From Rahnella aceris (GTDB lineage Bacteria > Pseudomonadota > Gammaproteobacteria > Enterobacterales > Enterobacteriaceae): a DNA stretch of 64,000 nt. Location: positions 1,116,001-1,180,000 of the forward strand of contig NZ_JAADJV010000001.1 of assembly GCF_011684115.1 (NCBI RefSeq). Reading direction: 5' to 3'. Shown here piece after piece: positions 19,467 to 29,174 of the stretch. The translations under genes and the position numbers were made by a program. The notes beneath the pieces are model-generated. The model did not search any database. It saw only the letters and a list, made by a program, of their open reading frames with translations, and was not told the DNA's origin. Numbering within the stretch: the first letter of the stretch is position 1; each line of letters begins with the position of its first letter.

Positions 19467-19542
19467 TCTGCCATGGACGGTTGACAAAGTAAGGGCACAG
19501 AAAAAGTGACCCGCCTCTCAACCTCGACATTGTTTGAAACGC

Positions 19543-19559
19543 AACTGGTAAGCTGAGTT
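19543..19559. promoter_or_regulatory. FadR operator upstream of fadD
   Basis: AACTGGTAAGCTGAGTT closely resembles the E. coli fadD FadR site AGCTGGTATGATGAGTT (as I recall it), and the bases after it (AAAATATTGTT) are also similar. It is 74 bp before the fadD start. The regulator gene fadR is in this same window (37050). Confidence 0.7.
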
Positions 19560-19632
19560 AAAATATTGTTAAAGACGTGATAAAACTCGTCGAATAGAGA
19601 CGGCAACAGAACATGATTTCAGGAGTGATACC

Positions 19633-21330
19633 TTGGAAAAGGTTTGGCTAAAACGATATCCGGCAGATGTTCCTGAGAACATCGACCCTGACCGCTACAG
19701 TTCGCTGGTCGAGATGTTTGAAAATGCTACGTTGCGTTACGCTGACAATGCGGCATTTATCAACATGGGCGAGGTGATGACTTACCGCAAGCTCGAAGAG
19801 CGCAGCCGTGCTTTCGCCGCCTATTTGCAAAATGAGCTTGGGCTCAGGAAGGGCGACCGCGTTGCCCTGATGATGCCGAATCTGCTGCAATACCCGATTG
19901 CCCTGTTTGGCGTATTGCGCGCCGGCATGGTGGTAGTCAACGTCAATCCTCTGTATACGCCGCGTGAACTCGAGCATCAGCTCAACGACAGCGGTGCCAG
20001 TGCCATTGTGATTGTTTCAAACTTTGCACATACCCTGGAAAAAGTGGTGTACAAAACCCAGGTTAAGCATGTGATCCTGACCCGAATGGGCGATCAGCTT
20101 TCTGCGGCGAAGGGGACGCTGGTTAACTTTGTGGTGAAATATATCAAACGGCTGGTGCCTAAATACCACTTGCCGAACGCGATTTCCTTCCGCACCGCCT
20201 TACAGCGCGGACGTCGTCTGCAATACATTAAGCCCGATATCATTAATAATGATCTGGCGTTCCTGCAATATACCGGCGGAACGACGGGCGTGGCGAAAGG
20301 GGCGATGCTGACCCACCGCAACATGCAGGCGAATCTCGAGCAGGCGAAAGCGGCCTACGCGCCGTTGTTACAGCCGGGACATGAGCTGGTGGTAACCGCA
20401 CTTCCGCTGTATCACATTTTCGCACTGACAGTGAATTGCCTGCTGTTCCTTGAACTGGGCGGTAAAAGCCTGCTCATCACCAATCCGCGCGACGTGCCGG
20501 GGATGGTCAAAGAACTCGGGAAATATCCTTTCACGGCTATCAGCGGCGTGAATACATTGTTCAATGCGTTGCTCAATAATGAAGATTTCCGTGAGCTTGA
20601 CTTCTCCTCGTTGCGTCTTTCTGTCGGCGGCGGAATGTCGGTGCAGAAATCAGTGGCAGAGAAGTGGGAAAAACTGACCGGTAAACATCTGCTGGAGGGT
20701 TACGGACTGACAGAATGTTCACCGCTGGTGGCGGGTAACCCGTATGATTTGAAACATTACAGTGGCAGTATCGGTCTGCCAGTGCCATCCACGGAAGTCC
20801 GTCTCGTGGATGATAACGGCCAGGATGTCGGGCCTGGCCAGCCTGGCGAGCTGTGGGTTAAAGGCCCGCAGGTTATGCTGGGTTACTGGCAACGGCCTTC
20901 CGCCACCGATGAGGTGCTAAAAGATGGCTGGTTATCGACGGGCGATATCGTTACAGTGGACGAGCAGGGCTTCTTACGGATTGTTGACCGTAAAAAAGAC
21001 ATGATTCTGGTTTCCGGTTTCAACGTTTACCCTAACGAAATTGAAGAGGTGGTTTCACAGCATGACAAGGTACTCGAAGTTGCCGCCATTGGCGTGCCGG
21101 ATGAGTCGTCGGGTGAAATCGTCAAAATTTGCGTGGTGAAGAAAGACCCATCACTGACCAGCGAAGAGCTTCTCGCACATTGTCGTCGGTTATTAACCGG
21201 TTACAAAGTACCGAAGATTGTCGAGTTCCGCGACGAGTTGCCGAAGTCAAATGTCGGTAAAATTCTCAGAAGGGAACTTCGTGATGAGCAGCTGAAACCG
21301 AAAGCCACTCCGAAGCAGGATGCGGCATAG
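19633..21330 (+). CDS. fadD: Long-chain fatty acid-CoA ligase FadD
   Basis: Activates fatty acids to acyl-CoA as they enter the cell, for beta-oxidation and for producing the FadR ligand. The 565-residue protein begins with a TTG codon, as E. coli fadD does, after AGGAGTG. AMP-binding motifs: [18 protein letters not shown] (about 213-230), [11 protein letters not shown] (about 357) and [21 protein letters not shown]; the C-terminal catalytic Lys region is [16 protein letters not shown] FadR operator is seen upstream. Confidence 0.97.
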   Translation: MEKVWLKRYPADVPENIDPDRYSSLVEMFENATLRYADNAAFINMGEVMTYRKLEERSRAFAAYLQNELGLRKGDRVALMMPNLLQYPIALFGVLRAGMVVVNVNPLYTPRELEHQLNDSGASAIVIVSNFAHTLEKVVYKTQVKHVILTRMGDQLSAAKGTLVNFVVKYIKRLVPKYHLPNAISFRTALQRGRRLQYIKPDIINNDLAFLQYTGGTTGVAKGAMLTHRNMQANLEQAKAAYAPLLQPGHELVVTALPLYHIFALTVNCLLFLELGGKSLLITNPRDVPGMVKELGKYPFTAISGVNTLFNALLNNEDFRELDFSSLRLSVGGGMSVQKSVAEKWEKLTGKHLLEGYGLTECSPLVAGNPYDLKHYSGSIGLPVPSTEVRLVDDNGQDVGPGQPGELWVKGPQVMLGYWQRPSATDEVLKDGWLSTGDIVTVDEQGFLRIVDRKKDMILVSGFNVYPNEIEEVVSQHDKVLEVAAIGVPDESSGEIVKICVVKKDPSLTSEELLAHCRRLLTGYKVPKIVEFRDELPKSNVGKILRRELRDEQLKPKATPKQDAA

Positions 21331-21427
21331 CGGATTGCCTGTTCAGTCAGAAAGAGTCAGATTCTTAACGCCGGCGATGTCCGGCGTTATCACGTTATAA
21401 CGCAGTAATGATTAAGAGAATGATGTT

Positions 21428-22549
21428 TTGAATTATGAGTTGATCACCACCAATGACGCGCTGGAGCAAGTTTGTCTTCAGGCCAAAGCGCACAGTAAAA
21501 TTGCGCTGGATACCGAATTTGTCCGTACCCGCACGTATTATCCGCAACTGGGGCTCATACAGTTATTCGATGGCGAAAGGCTGACGCTGATCGACCCATT
21601 GCCAATCACCGCCTGGCAACCCTTCATTGATTTGCTGGTTGATCCTGATGTCATCAAATTCCTGCATGCCGGCAGCGAAGATCTGGAAGTTTTCCTGAAT
21701 GCCTTTGGGGTGATGCCTTCGCCGCTGATTGATACGCAGATCCTCGCTGCTTTCAGCGGACGCCCGTTGTCCTGTGGTTTTGCACGTCTGGTGGCTGAAA
21801 CCACCGGCGTTGAGCTGGATAAAAGCGAATCGCGCACTGACTGGATAGCCCGTCCCCTGAGCGAAAAGCAATGCGTCTATGCTGCGGCTGACGTGTGGTA
21901 TCTGCTGCCGCTGGCCGATCAACTGATGCGTGAAACACAAGACGCAGGGTGGATGGATGCCGCGCTGGATGAATGCCTTGCTCTGTGCCGCCGCCGTAAG
22001 GAAGTGCTGCAACCGGAACTGGCTTATCTGGAAATCAGTAACGCTTTTCAGTTGCGTCCACGCCAGTTGGGATGCCTGAAGTTGTTAGCCGCGTGGCGCC
22101 TGAACCAGGCCCGTCAGCGTGATCTGGCCGTTAATTTTGTAGTACGTGAGGAAAACCTCTGGCAGGTGGCGCGCTATCAGCCAACGTCGCTGGGCGAGCT
22201 GGAAGCGCTTGGTCTGAGTGGCCCGGAGATTCGCTATCACGGGCGTACGTTGCTGGCGCTGGTGGAGGAATCGAATGCACTGGATGAAGCTGAACTGCCC
22301 GCACCGATTTTGAACCTGATTGATCAGCCGGGTTACCGCAAAGTCTTTAAGGATATTAAGGCACTTATTCAGACTGTCAGTGAAGAGAGTAAACTGAGCG
22401 TTGAAATGCTGGCATCACGTCGCCAGATTAATCAGTTACTGACCCATCACTGGAAGTTAAAAGATAAAGAATCACAACCTGAATTAATCAGTGGCTGGCG
22501 CGGGAAGTTGTTAGCTGAAAGACTGAATGAAATTTTGAGCAATTATTGA
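21428..22549 (+). CDS. rnd: Ribonuclease D
   Basis: 3'-5' exoribonuclease that trims tRNA and other small RNA 3' ends. The 373-residue product starts at TTG; E. coli rnd also uses UUG, which limits its expression. DEDD-family motifs are complete: LDTEFVRTRTYYP (Exo I), FLHAGSEDLEVF (Exo II) and CVYAAADVWYLLPL (Exo III), followed by two HRDC domains (about 210-290 and 300-370). It follows fadD by 97 bp, as in E. coli. Confidence 0.97.
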   Translation: MNYELITTNDALEQVCLQAKAHSKIALDTEFVRTRTYYPQLGLIQLFDGERLTLIDPLPITAWQPFIDLLVDPDVIKFLHAGSEDLEVFLNAFGVMPSPLIDTQILAAFSGRPLSCGFARLVAETTGVELDKSESRTDWIARPLSEKQCVYAAADVWYLLPLADQLMRETQDAGWMDAALDECLALCRRRKEVLQPELAYLEISNAFQLRPRQLGCLKLLAAWRLNQARQRDLAVNFVVREENLWQVARYQPTSLGELEALGLSGPEIRYHGRTLLALVEESNALDEAELPAPILNLIDQPGYRKVFKDIKALIQTVSEESKLSVEMLASRRQINQLLTHHWKLKDKESQPELISGWRGKLLAERLNEILSNY

Positions 22550-22583
22550 TTCCTTCTTTTAAGAAGGAAAGTGAATATGCGTT

Positions 22584-22614
22584 AAAAAGAGCGGGCAATT
22601 GTCCCGCTCTTTTT
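22584..22614 (+). terminator. Terminator of rnd
   Basis: Stem AAAAAGAGCGGG / CCCGCTCTTTTT with a short loop, 35 bp after the rnd stop. The stretch from here to 22820 holds no gene that I can support. Confidence 0.9.
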
Positions 22615-22819
22615 ATTTTATATTTCCCGATAACGCTTAATCCTAAAATAGCGGCAATCAGGCCAGTCTGGGGATATTAAATTCCAGCTAAAATGAGAGA
22701 AGTCTTAATCAAGAATTATCAGGAATAAGCACAAACAGACGGAAAAAGAACCTGTTTAATGGGGTTATATACAGTGGTTATTTCGGGGCGGGAAGAGAAT
22801 AGCGGAAGGGAACGAGATA

Positions 22820-22858
22820 AAAAGCAGTAGCCCCCTGAAAAAACAGGGGGCGCTATGC
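22820..22858 (-). terminator. Terminator of the minCDE operon
   Basis: On the minus strand GCCCCCTG / CAGGGGGC (22851-22844 with 22837-22830) around a six-T loop, with partial extension of the stem and a downstream T-tract (TTTTTATC). It is 39 bp after the minE stop. Confidence 0.85.
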
Positions 22859-22896
22859 TGAAAAAAACACCTGCGAACAAAGCAAACAGACTGCTG

Positions 22897-23166
22897 TCAT
22901 TTAGGCGTTTCTTCCGATTCTGGCAGGGTGACGTTAAGTTCCAGTACGGAAATATCGTCACCTTTTTGCTCGAACTGAACCTGCAACATTTCTGGGTCAA
23001 TCTTAATGTACTTACAGATGACCGCCAGAATGTCACGTTTCAGTTCAGGCAGATATGATGGTTCACTATCCCCTCGACGCCGTTCGGCTACGATGATCTG
23101 TAGCCGTTCCTTGGCTATATTGGCTGTCGATTTTTTGCGGGACAGAAAGAAATCTAACAATGCCAT
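22897..23166 (-). CDS. minE: Cell division topological specificity factor MinE
   Basis: Stimulates the MinD ATPase and drives pole-to-pole Min oscillation, so the division inhibitor is lowest at mid-cell. 89 residues (E. coli 88). The N-terminal [30 protein letters not shown] holds the membrane-targeting and MinD-binding segment, and a C-terminal dimerisation domain follows. It starts 3 bp after minD. Confidence 0.97.
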   Translation of the reverse strand: MALLDFFLSRKKSTANIAKERLQIIVAERRRGDSEPSYLPELKRDILAVICKYIKIDPEMLQVQFEQKGDDISVLELNVTLPESEETPK

Positions 23167-23169
23167 GGT

Positions 23170-23982
23170 TTATCCCCCAAAAAGGCGTTTCAGGAAACTC
23201 TTCTTCTCTTCCTCAATGAAACGGAATGCACGTTCTTCCCCAAGCAGACGGCTGACAGTATCGTCATACGCTTTCCCTGCATCGGATTCCTGATCCAGAA
23301 TGACCGGCTCGCCCTGGTTGGACGCACGCAGTACAGACTGATCTTCCGGGATAACCCCGATCAGAGGAATACGCAGGATTTCCAGCACATCTTCCATGCT
23401 CAGCATGTCGCCACGGCTGACACGGCCCGGGTTGTAACGGGTAAGAAGCAGATGTTCTTTGATAGGCTCTAAGCCTTGTTCCGCACGGCGAGATTTTGAA
23501 GACAAAATGCCCAGGATGCGGTCGGAGTCACGAACGGAAGAGACTTCTGGGTTGGTGGTGATCACGGCTTCATCGGCGAAATACAACGCCATCAGTGCGC
23601 CGGTTTCGATGCCCGCAGGGGAATCGCACACCACGAAATCAAATTCCATTTCGGCTAAATCGTTCAGGATCTTCTCAACGCCTTCGCGGGTCAGTGCGTC
23701 TTTATCACGTGTTTGCGAAGCCGGAAGAATAAACAGGTTTTCGGTGCGTTTATCTTTGATAAGCGCCTGATTCAGCGTGGCATCACCCTGGATCACGTTA
23801 ACGAAATCATAAACCACCCGGCGCTCACAGCCCATAATCAGGTCGAGATTACGCAGACCGATATCGAAATCGATAACTACAGTCTTTTTGCCTTTTTGAG
23901 CTAAACCGGTAGCAATGGCCGCGCTTGAAGTGGTCTTGCCAACGCCCCCTTTACCCGATGTAACAACTATGATGCGTGCCAT
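23170..23982 (-). CDS. minD: Septum site-determining ATPase MinD
   Basis: ParA/MinD-family ATPase that binds the membrane and recruits MinC. From MARIIVVTSG the length is 270, as in E. coli; an upstream in-frame ATG is not used. The deviant Walker A is GKGGVGKTTSSAAI (about 10-23), switch motifs are DFDIGLRNLDL and VCDSPAGIE, and the C-terminal amphipathic membrane-targeting helix is KSFLKRLFGG. Order minC-minD-minE. Confidence 0.98.
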   Translation of the reverse strand: MARIIVVTSGKGGVGKTTSSAAIATGLAQKGKKTVVIDFDIGLRNLDLIMGCERRVVYDFVNVIQGDATLNQALIKDKRTENLFILPASQTRDKDALTREGVEKILNDLAEMEFDFVVCDSPAGIETGALMALYFADEAVITTNPEVSSVRDSDRILGILSSKSRRAEQGLEPIKEHLLLTRYNPGRVSRGDMLSMEDVLEILRIPLIGVIPEDQSVLRASNQGEPVILDQESDAGKAYDDTVSRLLGEERAFRFIEEEKKSFLKRLFGG

Positions 23983-24006
23983 GAATGGATTCCTTGTCAA
24001 AAGGGC

Positions 24007-24696
24007 TTAGTTTAAAGGTTGTATGGTTAACACATTATTTAACAGGCTGAGGCGCGCTGCCTGACCGAGATAATCGGCCGGGATTTGATCACTCAACCAG
24101 TATTGCCCTGCGATAGAGACTAGTTCAGCGCCTAACTGCGTGCAAAAAATCTGACAATTTGCATCGCCTGCGGCGCCAGCCAGCGCTCTGCCTCGCATCA
24201 TGCCGTAGATGTGGATATTGCCATCGGCAATCAGTTCCGCACCTGCGCTGACACTGTTGGTCACGATGAGGTCGCTGTTACGGGCATAAATTTGTTGGCC
24301 GGATCTGACCGGAGTACTGACAATGCGGGTTTTAGCCGGTGCATTGTCGGGCACGACAGGAACCGGTGGTTCTGCAGCGATACGCTGTGCGCGGCCTTCA
24401 CTCAGCAGCGGTAAACCGGTGCGGGAAAGTGCGCGTTTTTGCGCCTCATCTTTGCAACCACTGATGCCAACAATGCGAAAGCCTGCAGAAGCGACAGCCT
24501 GTTGAATGTCTTTCCAGTTTGCTTCACCGGTCAGTGAGGCAACGTTGATAACAACAGGGGCATTTTTCAAAAAGGCTGGAGCTTGCTCCACTTTTTCCTG
24601 TAATGCCTGGTAAATAACCTCAGGTTGTGAACTATGTAAATGAACAACCGATAAGGTAAAACTGCTGCCTTTTAGTTCTATTGGCGATTGTGACAT
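24007..24696 (-). CDS. minC: Septum formation inhibitor MinC
   Basis: Blocks FtsZ ring assembly away from mid-cell. 229 residues (E. coli 231): an N-terminal FtsZ-inhibiting domain (about 1-105), a variable linker ([13 protein letters not shown]) and a C-terminal right-handed beta-helix dimer and MinD-binding domain (about 125-229, [24 protein letters not shown]). First gene of the operon, 24 bp before minD and divergent from ycgL. Confidence 0.96.
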   Translation of the reverse strand: MSQSPIELKGSSFTLSVVHLHSSQPEVIYQALQEKVEQAPAFLKNAPVVINVASLTGEANWKDIQQAVASAGFRIVGISGCKDEAQKRALSRTGLPLLSEGRAQRIAAEPPVPVVPDNAPAKTRIVSTPVRSGQQIYARNSDLIVTNSVSAGAELIADGNIHIYGMMRGRALAGAAGDANCQIFCTQLGAELVSIAGQYWLSDQIPADYLGQAARLSLLNNVLTIQPLN

Positions 24697-24832
24697 CTAT
24701 CCTGACTCAGTCTCAGCAACTCTAAATCCCCGGAATACCACTCGGGGGGCGATATTCCGATGTACGATAAGCATGTTATAGTTACAGTTATATCTAGGCA
24801 AGCCACCGTTTCAATAAAATAGAGTTAAAAAA

Positions 24833-25105
24833 ATGCTTTGTGTGATCTATAGAAGTACTAAACGCGACCAGACTTATCTGTATGTCGAAAAAAAAGACGA
24901 TTTTTCCCGTGTGCCTGAAGAATTACTCAAAGGTTTTGGCGTGCCTCAGTTCTCAATGATGCTAAACCTGGCAAACCGTGAAAAACTTGCCACAGCAGAT
25001 ATTGCTAAAGTGCGTCAGTCGCTGGAAGAGCAGGGTTATTATCTGCAGGTTCCACCGCCGGTAGAAAGTTTATTGAATATTCATCTGAACGACGCCAGTA
25101 AATAA
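24833..25105 (+). CDS. ycgL: YcgL-domain protein
   Basis: A 90-residue cytosolic protein of the YcgL family (unknown function). It opens with [32 protein letters not shown] and includes LLNIHLN near the end, matching the family. It is divergent from minC, as in E. coli. No catalytic motif can be named. Confidence 0.92.
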   Translation: MLCVIYRSTKRDQTYLYVEKKDDFSRVPEELLKGFGVPQFSMMLNLANREKLATADIAKVRQSLEEQGYYLQVPPPVESLLNIHLNDASK

Positions 25106-25227
25106 CGCATTCCTGACATTTGTCTCGGCACTCCTCGAACTTTCAGACGGCATGACTTGCATTCATCTTGGTCGTGCTCAAAGCTTATAGCGATGAATCA
25201 CTTGCAGAAGTCAAAAGGAAGAAATTG

Positions 25228-26403
25228 ATGAAATTGTCGGCACTGGCCGTGTTAACACCGCTGATCATCCTCAGTGGTTGTGCAGCACAGAAAGCTACCT
25301 CAGGGCAACCCTCTACACCATCCACTGCGGCAACACAGCCTGCTGCTGCCGCACCGGCAGCGCCTTCTGGCAAAACGTCTCTGGCTGAACAGGGGCGGGA
25401 CCCCGCGGAATTCCCGGCTTATGTCGAACAACTCAAAGCACAGGCGCTCTCACAAGGGATCCGCCAGCAGACCATCGACAGCACCTTCGCCAACATTCAT
25501 TTTGTTGACCGCGTGATCAATTCAGATCGCAATCAGCTCGAAAAGAAAATTACCCTCGACGATTATCTGACACGCGTTCTACCTGAATGGAAGATTAAAC
25601 AGGGGCAGGAACAGCTTCAGAGTAATTTGCCTGCGCTGACAAAAGCCAGCGAACGTTATGGGGTTCAGCCGCAGTACATTGTGGCGTTATGGGCGATGGA
25701 AAGCAGCTTCGGCAAAATTCAGGGTAAAGAGGATGTATTCTCTGCGCTGGCCACACTGGCCTTCGAAGGACGTCGTGAAGCCTTCTTCACCAAAGAATTT
25801 ATGTCGGCGCTTAAAATTGTCGATTCCGGTAAAGCCACCAGCGACATGATGAAAGGTTCCTGGGCGGGTGCGATGGGGCAGTCGCAGTTTATGCCAAGTT
25901 CTTATCTGACTTACGGCGCTGACGGTAACGGCGACGGCAAGATAGACATCTGGGCAAACACCGATGATGTTTTTGCTTCCACGGCCAATTATTTGGCGAA
26001 AGAAGGCTGGAAAGGCGATCAGGGCTGGGGCCAGGAAGTGAAATTACCAGCTAACTTTGATGGCGTTCTGTCGGGGCTGAAAAATAACCAGATGCATCCG
26101 GCCAGCTACTGGCAGCAGCGCGGCGTGACGCAAGTTGACGGCAACCCGCTAATGTCGACAGCGACCCGTTCATGGATTATCACACCGGATGACACGCAGG
26201 GGCGCGCGTTCCTGGTTTACGATAACTTCCGTACGATCATGCACTGGAACCGTTCAACCTATTTCGCGCTGAGTATCGGCATGATGGCGGATGGTATTAT
26301 GGGCTCGCAGTCACCGGTGGCTTCCGGCGATTTAGCACCGGCGACAACTCCGGCGCCTTCTGCACCGTTAGCGCCAGCACCGCATAATCCGTTCAGCGGC
26401 TGA
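25228..26403 (+). CDS. MltB-family lytic murein transglycosylase lipoprotein
   Basis: Predicted outer-membrane lipoprotein that cuts peptidoglycan glycan chains with formation of 1,6-anhydromuramic ends. From MKLSALAV the length is 391; AGGAAG lies 7 bases upstream. The signal peptide ends in a lipobox (ILSGC) and is followed by an Ala/Pro/Thr-rich linker. The catalytic Glu is in ALWAMESSFGKIQG, and DGNGDGKIDIW resembles the EF-hand-like calcium site of MltB. E. coli has no gene at this exact position between ycgL and ycgM, so I leave the symbol empty; the family (MltB type) is clear. Confidence 0.9.
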   Translation: MKLSALAVLTPLIILSGCAAQKATSGQPSTPSTAATQPAAAAPAAPSGKTSLAEQGRDPAEFPAYVEQLKAQALSQGIRQQTIDSTFANIHFVDRVINSDRNQLEKKITLDDYLTRVLPEWKIKQGQEQLQSNLPALTKASERYGVQPQYIVALWAMESSFGKIQGKEDVFSALATLAFEGRREAFFTKEFMSALKIVDSGKATSDMMKGSWAGAMGQSQFMPSSYLTYGADGNGDGKIDIWANTDDVFASTANYLAKEGWKGDQGWGQEVKLPANFDGVLSGLKNNQMHPASYWQQRGVTQVDGNPLMSTATRSWIITPDDTQGRAFLVYDNFRTIMHWNRSTYFALSIGMMADGIMGSQSPVASGDLAPATTPAPSAPLAPAPHNPFSG

Positions 26404-26429
26404 AATTCCTAACTTCAAGGAGTAGCTGT

Positions 26430-27086
26430 ATGTACCAACACAGAGACTGGCACGGCGCATTACTGGATTTTCCGGTCAACAAAGTCGTGTGTGTCGGCAG
26501 TAACTACGCCGATCATATTAAAGAGATGGGCGGGCAGAAAGCGGCGGAACCGGTGTTATTTATCAAGCCGGAAACCGCTTTGTGCGATTTCCGCCAACCC
26601 ATCGTCATCCCGAAGGATCTCGGTGCGGTACATCATGAAGTCGAACTGGCGGTACTTATCGGCACACCACTGAAGCAGGCGACGGAAGATCGCGTCGCCA
26701 ATGCTATCGCTGGTTACGGGCTGGCACTTGACCTGACGCTGCGGGATTTGCAGTCGACGTTCAAACAAGCCGGACAACCCTGGGAAAAAGCCAAAGGGTT
26801 TGACGGTTCCTGCCCGATGAGCGGATTTATTCCGGTAAGTGAATTTGGTGATGCACAACAGGCTGAACTGCGGTTAGAGATCAATGGAGAAGTGCGTCAG
26901 AGCGGGAATACCCGCGATATGCTGACGCCGCTTCTGCCGCTGATTGCCTATATGAGCCGCTTCTTCACGCTGCGCGCGGGCGATATCATTCTGACCGGTA
27001 CACCACACGGCGTCGGCCCGCTAAAAGCGGGTGATGAAATTGTGGCTACACTTAATGGTAAACAGGTAAGTTCCCGCGTGATCTGA
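26430..27086 (+). CDS. ycgM: Fumarylacetoacetate hydrolase-family protein YcgM
   Basis: 218 residues, single FAH domain. Related enzymes (FAHD1 type) cleave acylpyruvates or decarboxylate oxaloacetate; the substrate here is not known. Motifs: VVCVGSNYADHIKEMG, FIKPETAL, VHHEVELAVLIG (acidic metal ligands), YGLALDLTLRDLQ and ILTGTPHGVGPLKAGD. A strong site (AAGGAG) precedes the start. It follows the transglycosylase by 26 bp and is probably co-transcribed. Confidence 0.94.
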   Translation: MYQHRDWHGALLDFPVNKVVCVGSNYADHIKEMGGQKAAEPVLFIKPETALCDFRQPIVIPKDLGAVHHEVELAVLIGTPLKQATEDRVANAIAGYGLALDLTLRDLQSTFKQAGQPWEKAKGFDGSCPMSGFIPVSEFGDAQQAELRLEINGEVRQSGNTRDMLTPLLPLIAYMSRFFTLRAGDIILTGTPHGVGPLKAGDEIVATLNGKQVSSRVI

Positions 27087-27193
27087 CGGCGTTTTTCCTC
27101 TCCGCCGGAACCCATTTCCGGCGGCTTTACTTGCATCTGCAGGCTAAAGCGTCTATATAAGCACCCTCATTTTCTTTATACCGGATGCACATT

Positions 27194-27643
27194 ATGACTG
27201 AACCCGCTTTTTGGCAGCACAAAACGCTGTCTGAAATGACCGACGAAGAATGGGAAGCATTGTGCGACGGCTGCGGACAATGCTGCCTGCATAAGCTGAT
27301 CGACGAAGACACCGATGAAATCTATTTCACCAACGTCGCCTGTAACCAGCTCAACATCAAGTCTTGCCAGTGTCGTAACTATGAACGTCGTTTCACGCTG
27401 GAAGAAGATTGCATTAAACTGACCCGCGAAAACCTGACAACCTTCGACTGGCTGCCGCCAACCTGCGCTTATCGCCTGATCGGCGAAGGACGCCCGCTGC
27501 TTCCCTGGCATCCGCTGCTGAACAAAGCATCGAAATCGGCCATGCATACAGCGCAGATCTCCGTACGCTACATCGCCGTGCGCGAAGACGACGTTGAAGA
27601 CTGGCAGGATCACATCCTGAATAAGCCAAGCTGGGCGAAGTAA
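27194..27643 (+). CDS. ycgN: Cysteine-cluster protein YcgN (UPF0260)
   Basis: About 149 residues. The conserved Cys-rich motif [12 protein letters not shown], plus [19 protein letters not shown], suggests metal (iron or zinc) binding as in related CxxCxxCC proteins; the function is unknown. A second in-frame ATG at 27185 is possible; neither start has a strong ribosome site. The last codons (NKPSWAK) and stop are duplicated at 32351-32377 next to the probable original terminator, so the 3' end seen here was supplied by the inserted island. Confidence 0.92.
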   Translation: MTEPAFWQHKTLSEMTDEEWEALCDGCGQCCLHKLIDEDTDEIYFTNVACNQLNIKSCQCRNYERRFTLEEDCIKLTRENLTTFDWLPPTCAYRLIGEGRPLLPWHPLLNKASKSAMHTAQISVRYIAVREDDVEDWQDHILNKPSWAK

Positions 27644-27644
27644 C
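27618..27644 (+). repeat. Left copy of direct repeat flanking the island (attL-like)
   Basis: 27 bp beginning TGAATAAGCCAAGCTGGGC (19 bp identical to 32351-32369), then GAAGTAAC versus CAGATAAC. It encodes the last residues and stop of ycgN. Confidence 0.75.
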
Positions 27645-27804
27645 TACCTGAAGTGATTGAAGAACTTCATCACTGTGATATAGCGCGGGGTATATACGGG
27701 GCATCACCCGTAAACGCTGTACAGTGATCTCCTCCCTGAAAGCAGTGCCAGTCTAAACTGAAGTATCCGGTCTTTCTTTCATTTCACTGAGAGGCATATC
27801 AACC

Positions 27805-28059
27805 ATGAAAAAGACCCGTTATACCGAAGAACAGATAGCCTTTGCCCTTAAACAGGCCGAAACCGGCACTCGGGTGGAGGAAGTGTGCAGAAAGATGGGG
27901 ATTTCTGAGGCTACTTTTTACAATGGGAAGAAGAAGTTTGGCGGTATGGGCGTGACAGAACCGCGTCGTCTGCGACAGCTGGAGGAAGAGAATCACCGCC
28001 TGAAACGGCTGGTCGCCGATCTCAGTCTGGACAAGGAAATGCTGCAGGACGTCATCTAA
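27805..28059 (+). CDS. IS3-family transposase OrfA, degenerate
   Basis: 84 residues: a helix-turn-helix ([26 protein letters not shown]) followed by a leucine-zipper segment ([26 protein letters not shown]). In relatives I know, the helix-turn-helix ends FYNW(K)KK; here Trp is Gly. The reading stops with TAA (28057-28059) just before the run of A residues where IS3 elements normally shift frame, which would prevent an OrfAB fusion. Confidence 0.8.
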   Translation: MKKTRYTEEQIAFALKQAETGTRVEEVCRKMGISEATFYNGKKKFGGMGVTEPRRLRQLEEENHRLKRLVADLSLDKEMLQDVI

Positions 28060-28076
28060 AAAAAGTTCTGAGGCCG

Positions 28077-28901
28077 GTGCAGAAACGCGAGGCGGCCGAA
28101 TACCTGCTGGCGGCGTACCGCATCGGGGTTCGCAGGGGATGCCGGCTGATGATGCAGAGCCGAACGGTCTACCACTACCGCAGCTGCCGCGATGACCGGA
28201 CCTTCACGCAGCGGATACGGGAGATTACAGAAACCCGCATTCGTTATGGTGTGCAGCGGATCCATATCCTGCTGCGGCGCGAGGGCTGGCTGGTTAACCA
28301 CAAGAAAACCCATCGGATTTACTGTCTGGAAGGGCTGAACCTGCGGTCAAAACACCCGCGGCGGCACGTGACGGCCAGGCACAGGCGTATCCGCCCGGCC
28401 GTGACCGCTGTGGATCAGTGCTGGAGCATGGATTTCGTTGCTGATAATCTGTTCAACGTACGCCGGATCCGTGCCCTGACTGTAGTCGATAATTTTAGTC
28501 GTGAATGCGTGGCGATCGAGGTAGGCCAGGGACTTCGCGGTGACCATGTGGTCGCGATGGAACGGTTCAGGCAGACACAGCAGCGTGTACCACAGCGGCT
28601 ACAGACGGACAACGGCAGCAAATTTATCTCGAAAGCGCTGGATCGCTGGGCGTATGAAAACCGGGTAACGATGGACTTCTCACGCCCCGGGAAGCCCACA
28701 GATAACGCCCTGGTTAAGTCATTTAACGGCAACCTGCGTGATGAATTTCTGAACGTGCACTGGTTCCTGTCACTGGAAGATGCTCAGGAGAAGATCGAGC
28801 ACTGGCGGCAGGAATATAACCAGTATCGACCACATTCCTCGTTAAATAACCAGACTCCTGCAGAATTTATCCGAAGCCTGCAAACAGGCCCGGATCTCTG
28901 A
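28077..28901 (+). CDS. IS3-family transposase OrfB, catalytic Glu replaced by Lys
   Basis: 274-residue rve-type integrase domain in the -1 frame relative to OrfA. First catalytic Asp in QCWSMDFV, second in LQTDNGSKF. The third residue, normally Glu in PTDNAxxESFNG, is Lys214 here ([11 protein letters not shown], codon AAG 28716-28718). TDNGSKF also has Lys where Glu is usual. The enzyme is predicted to be inactive. Confidence 0.85.
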   Translation: MQKREAAEYLLAAYRIGVRRGCRLMMQSRTVYHYRSCRDDRTFTQRIREITETRIRYGVQRIHILLRREGWLVNHKKTHRIYCLEGLNLRSKHPRRHVTARHRRIRPAVTAVDQCWSMDFVADNLFNVRRIRALTVVDNFSRECVAIEVGQGLRGDHVVAMERFRQTQQRVPQRLQTDNGSKFISKALDRWAYENRVTMDFSRPGKPTDNALVKSFNGNLRDEFLNVHWFLSLEDAQEKIEHWRQEYNQYRPHSSLNNQTPAEFIRSLQTGPDL

Positions 28902-28993
28902 TTTATCCTGGCACCGATATTGGGAAGGGATCATTCTTTATCAACGGAACGTCAGGTATTTCAGTACGAGTTGATTACACATCGGTAGGAAAA

Positions 28994-29017
28994 TAAAAAA
29001 AGGGCCATCAGGCCTAA
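28994..29017 (-). terminator. Terminator after gtrC
   Basis: On the minus strand AGGCC-TGAT-GGCC(C) followed by seven T. It lies about 160 bp after the gtrC stop; the gap contains no recognised gene. Confidence 0.6.
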
Positions 29018-29174
29018 TGCTGGTCACTTAAGGAAATGAGGCCCGTGAATTTGGGCCTTCGATGAAGAAAAATAGCGCTATAAGCCTGATTCCTTCATTA
29101 TCCTTTGAAGCACAAAAATGAATTTGTATTCATAAAAATGCTTAACTGACTGGCATTACCATCATGCCCTTATT

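Larger units (their letters stand above)
27746..28913 (+). mobile_element. IS3-family insertion sequence (decayed)
   Basis: Two overlapping-frame transposase genes (orfA, orfB in the -1 frame) of the IS3 family. Candidate termini are TGCCAGTCTAAA at 27746 and its imperfect inverted partner (TTTATCCTGGCA) ending at 28913; these fit the 5'-TG...CA-3' rule but share only about 10 of 12 bases. No matching target duplication is seen at 27743-27745 and 28914-28916 (CAG versus CCG). The ends are therefore tentative; the family is certain. Confidence 0.7.

Noticed and set aside
22719..23036. Open frame between rnd and minE
   Set aside because: Overlaps minE and the min terminator on the same strand; no family features.
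27743..28916. Target-site duplication of the IS3 element
   Set aside because: The 3-5 bp next to the proposed ends do not match (CAG versus CCG), so ends or history remain uncertain.
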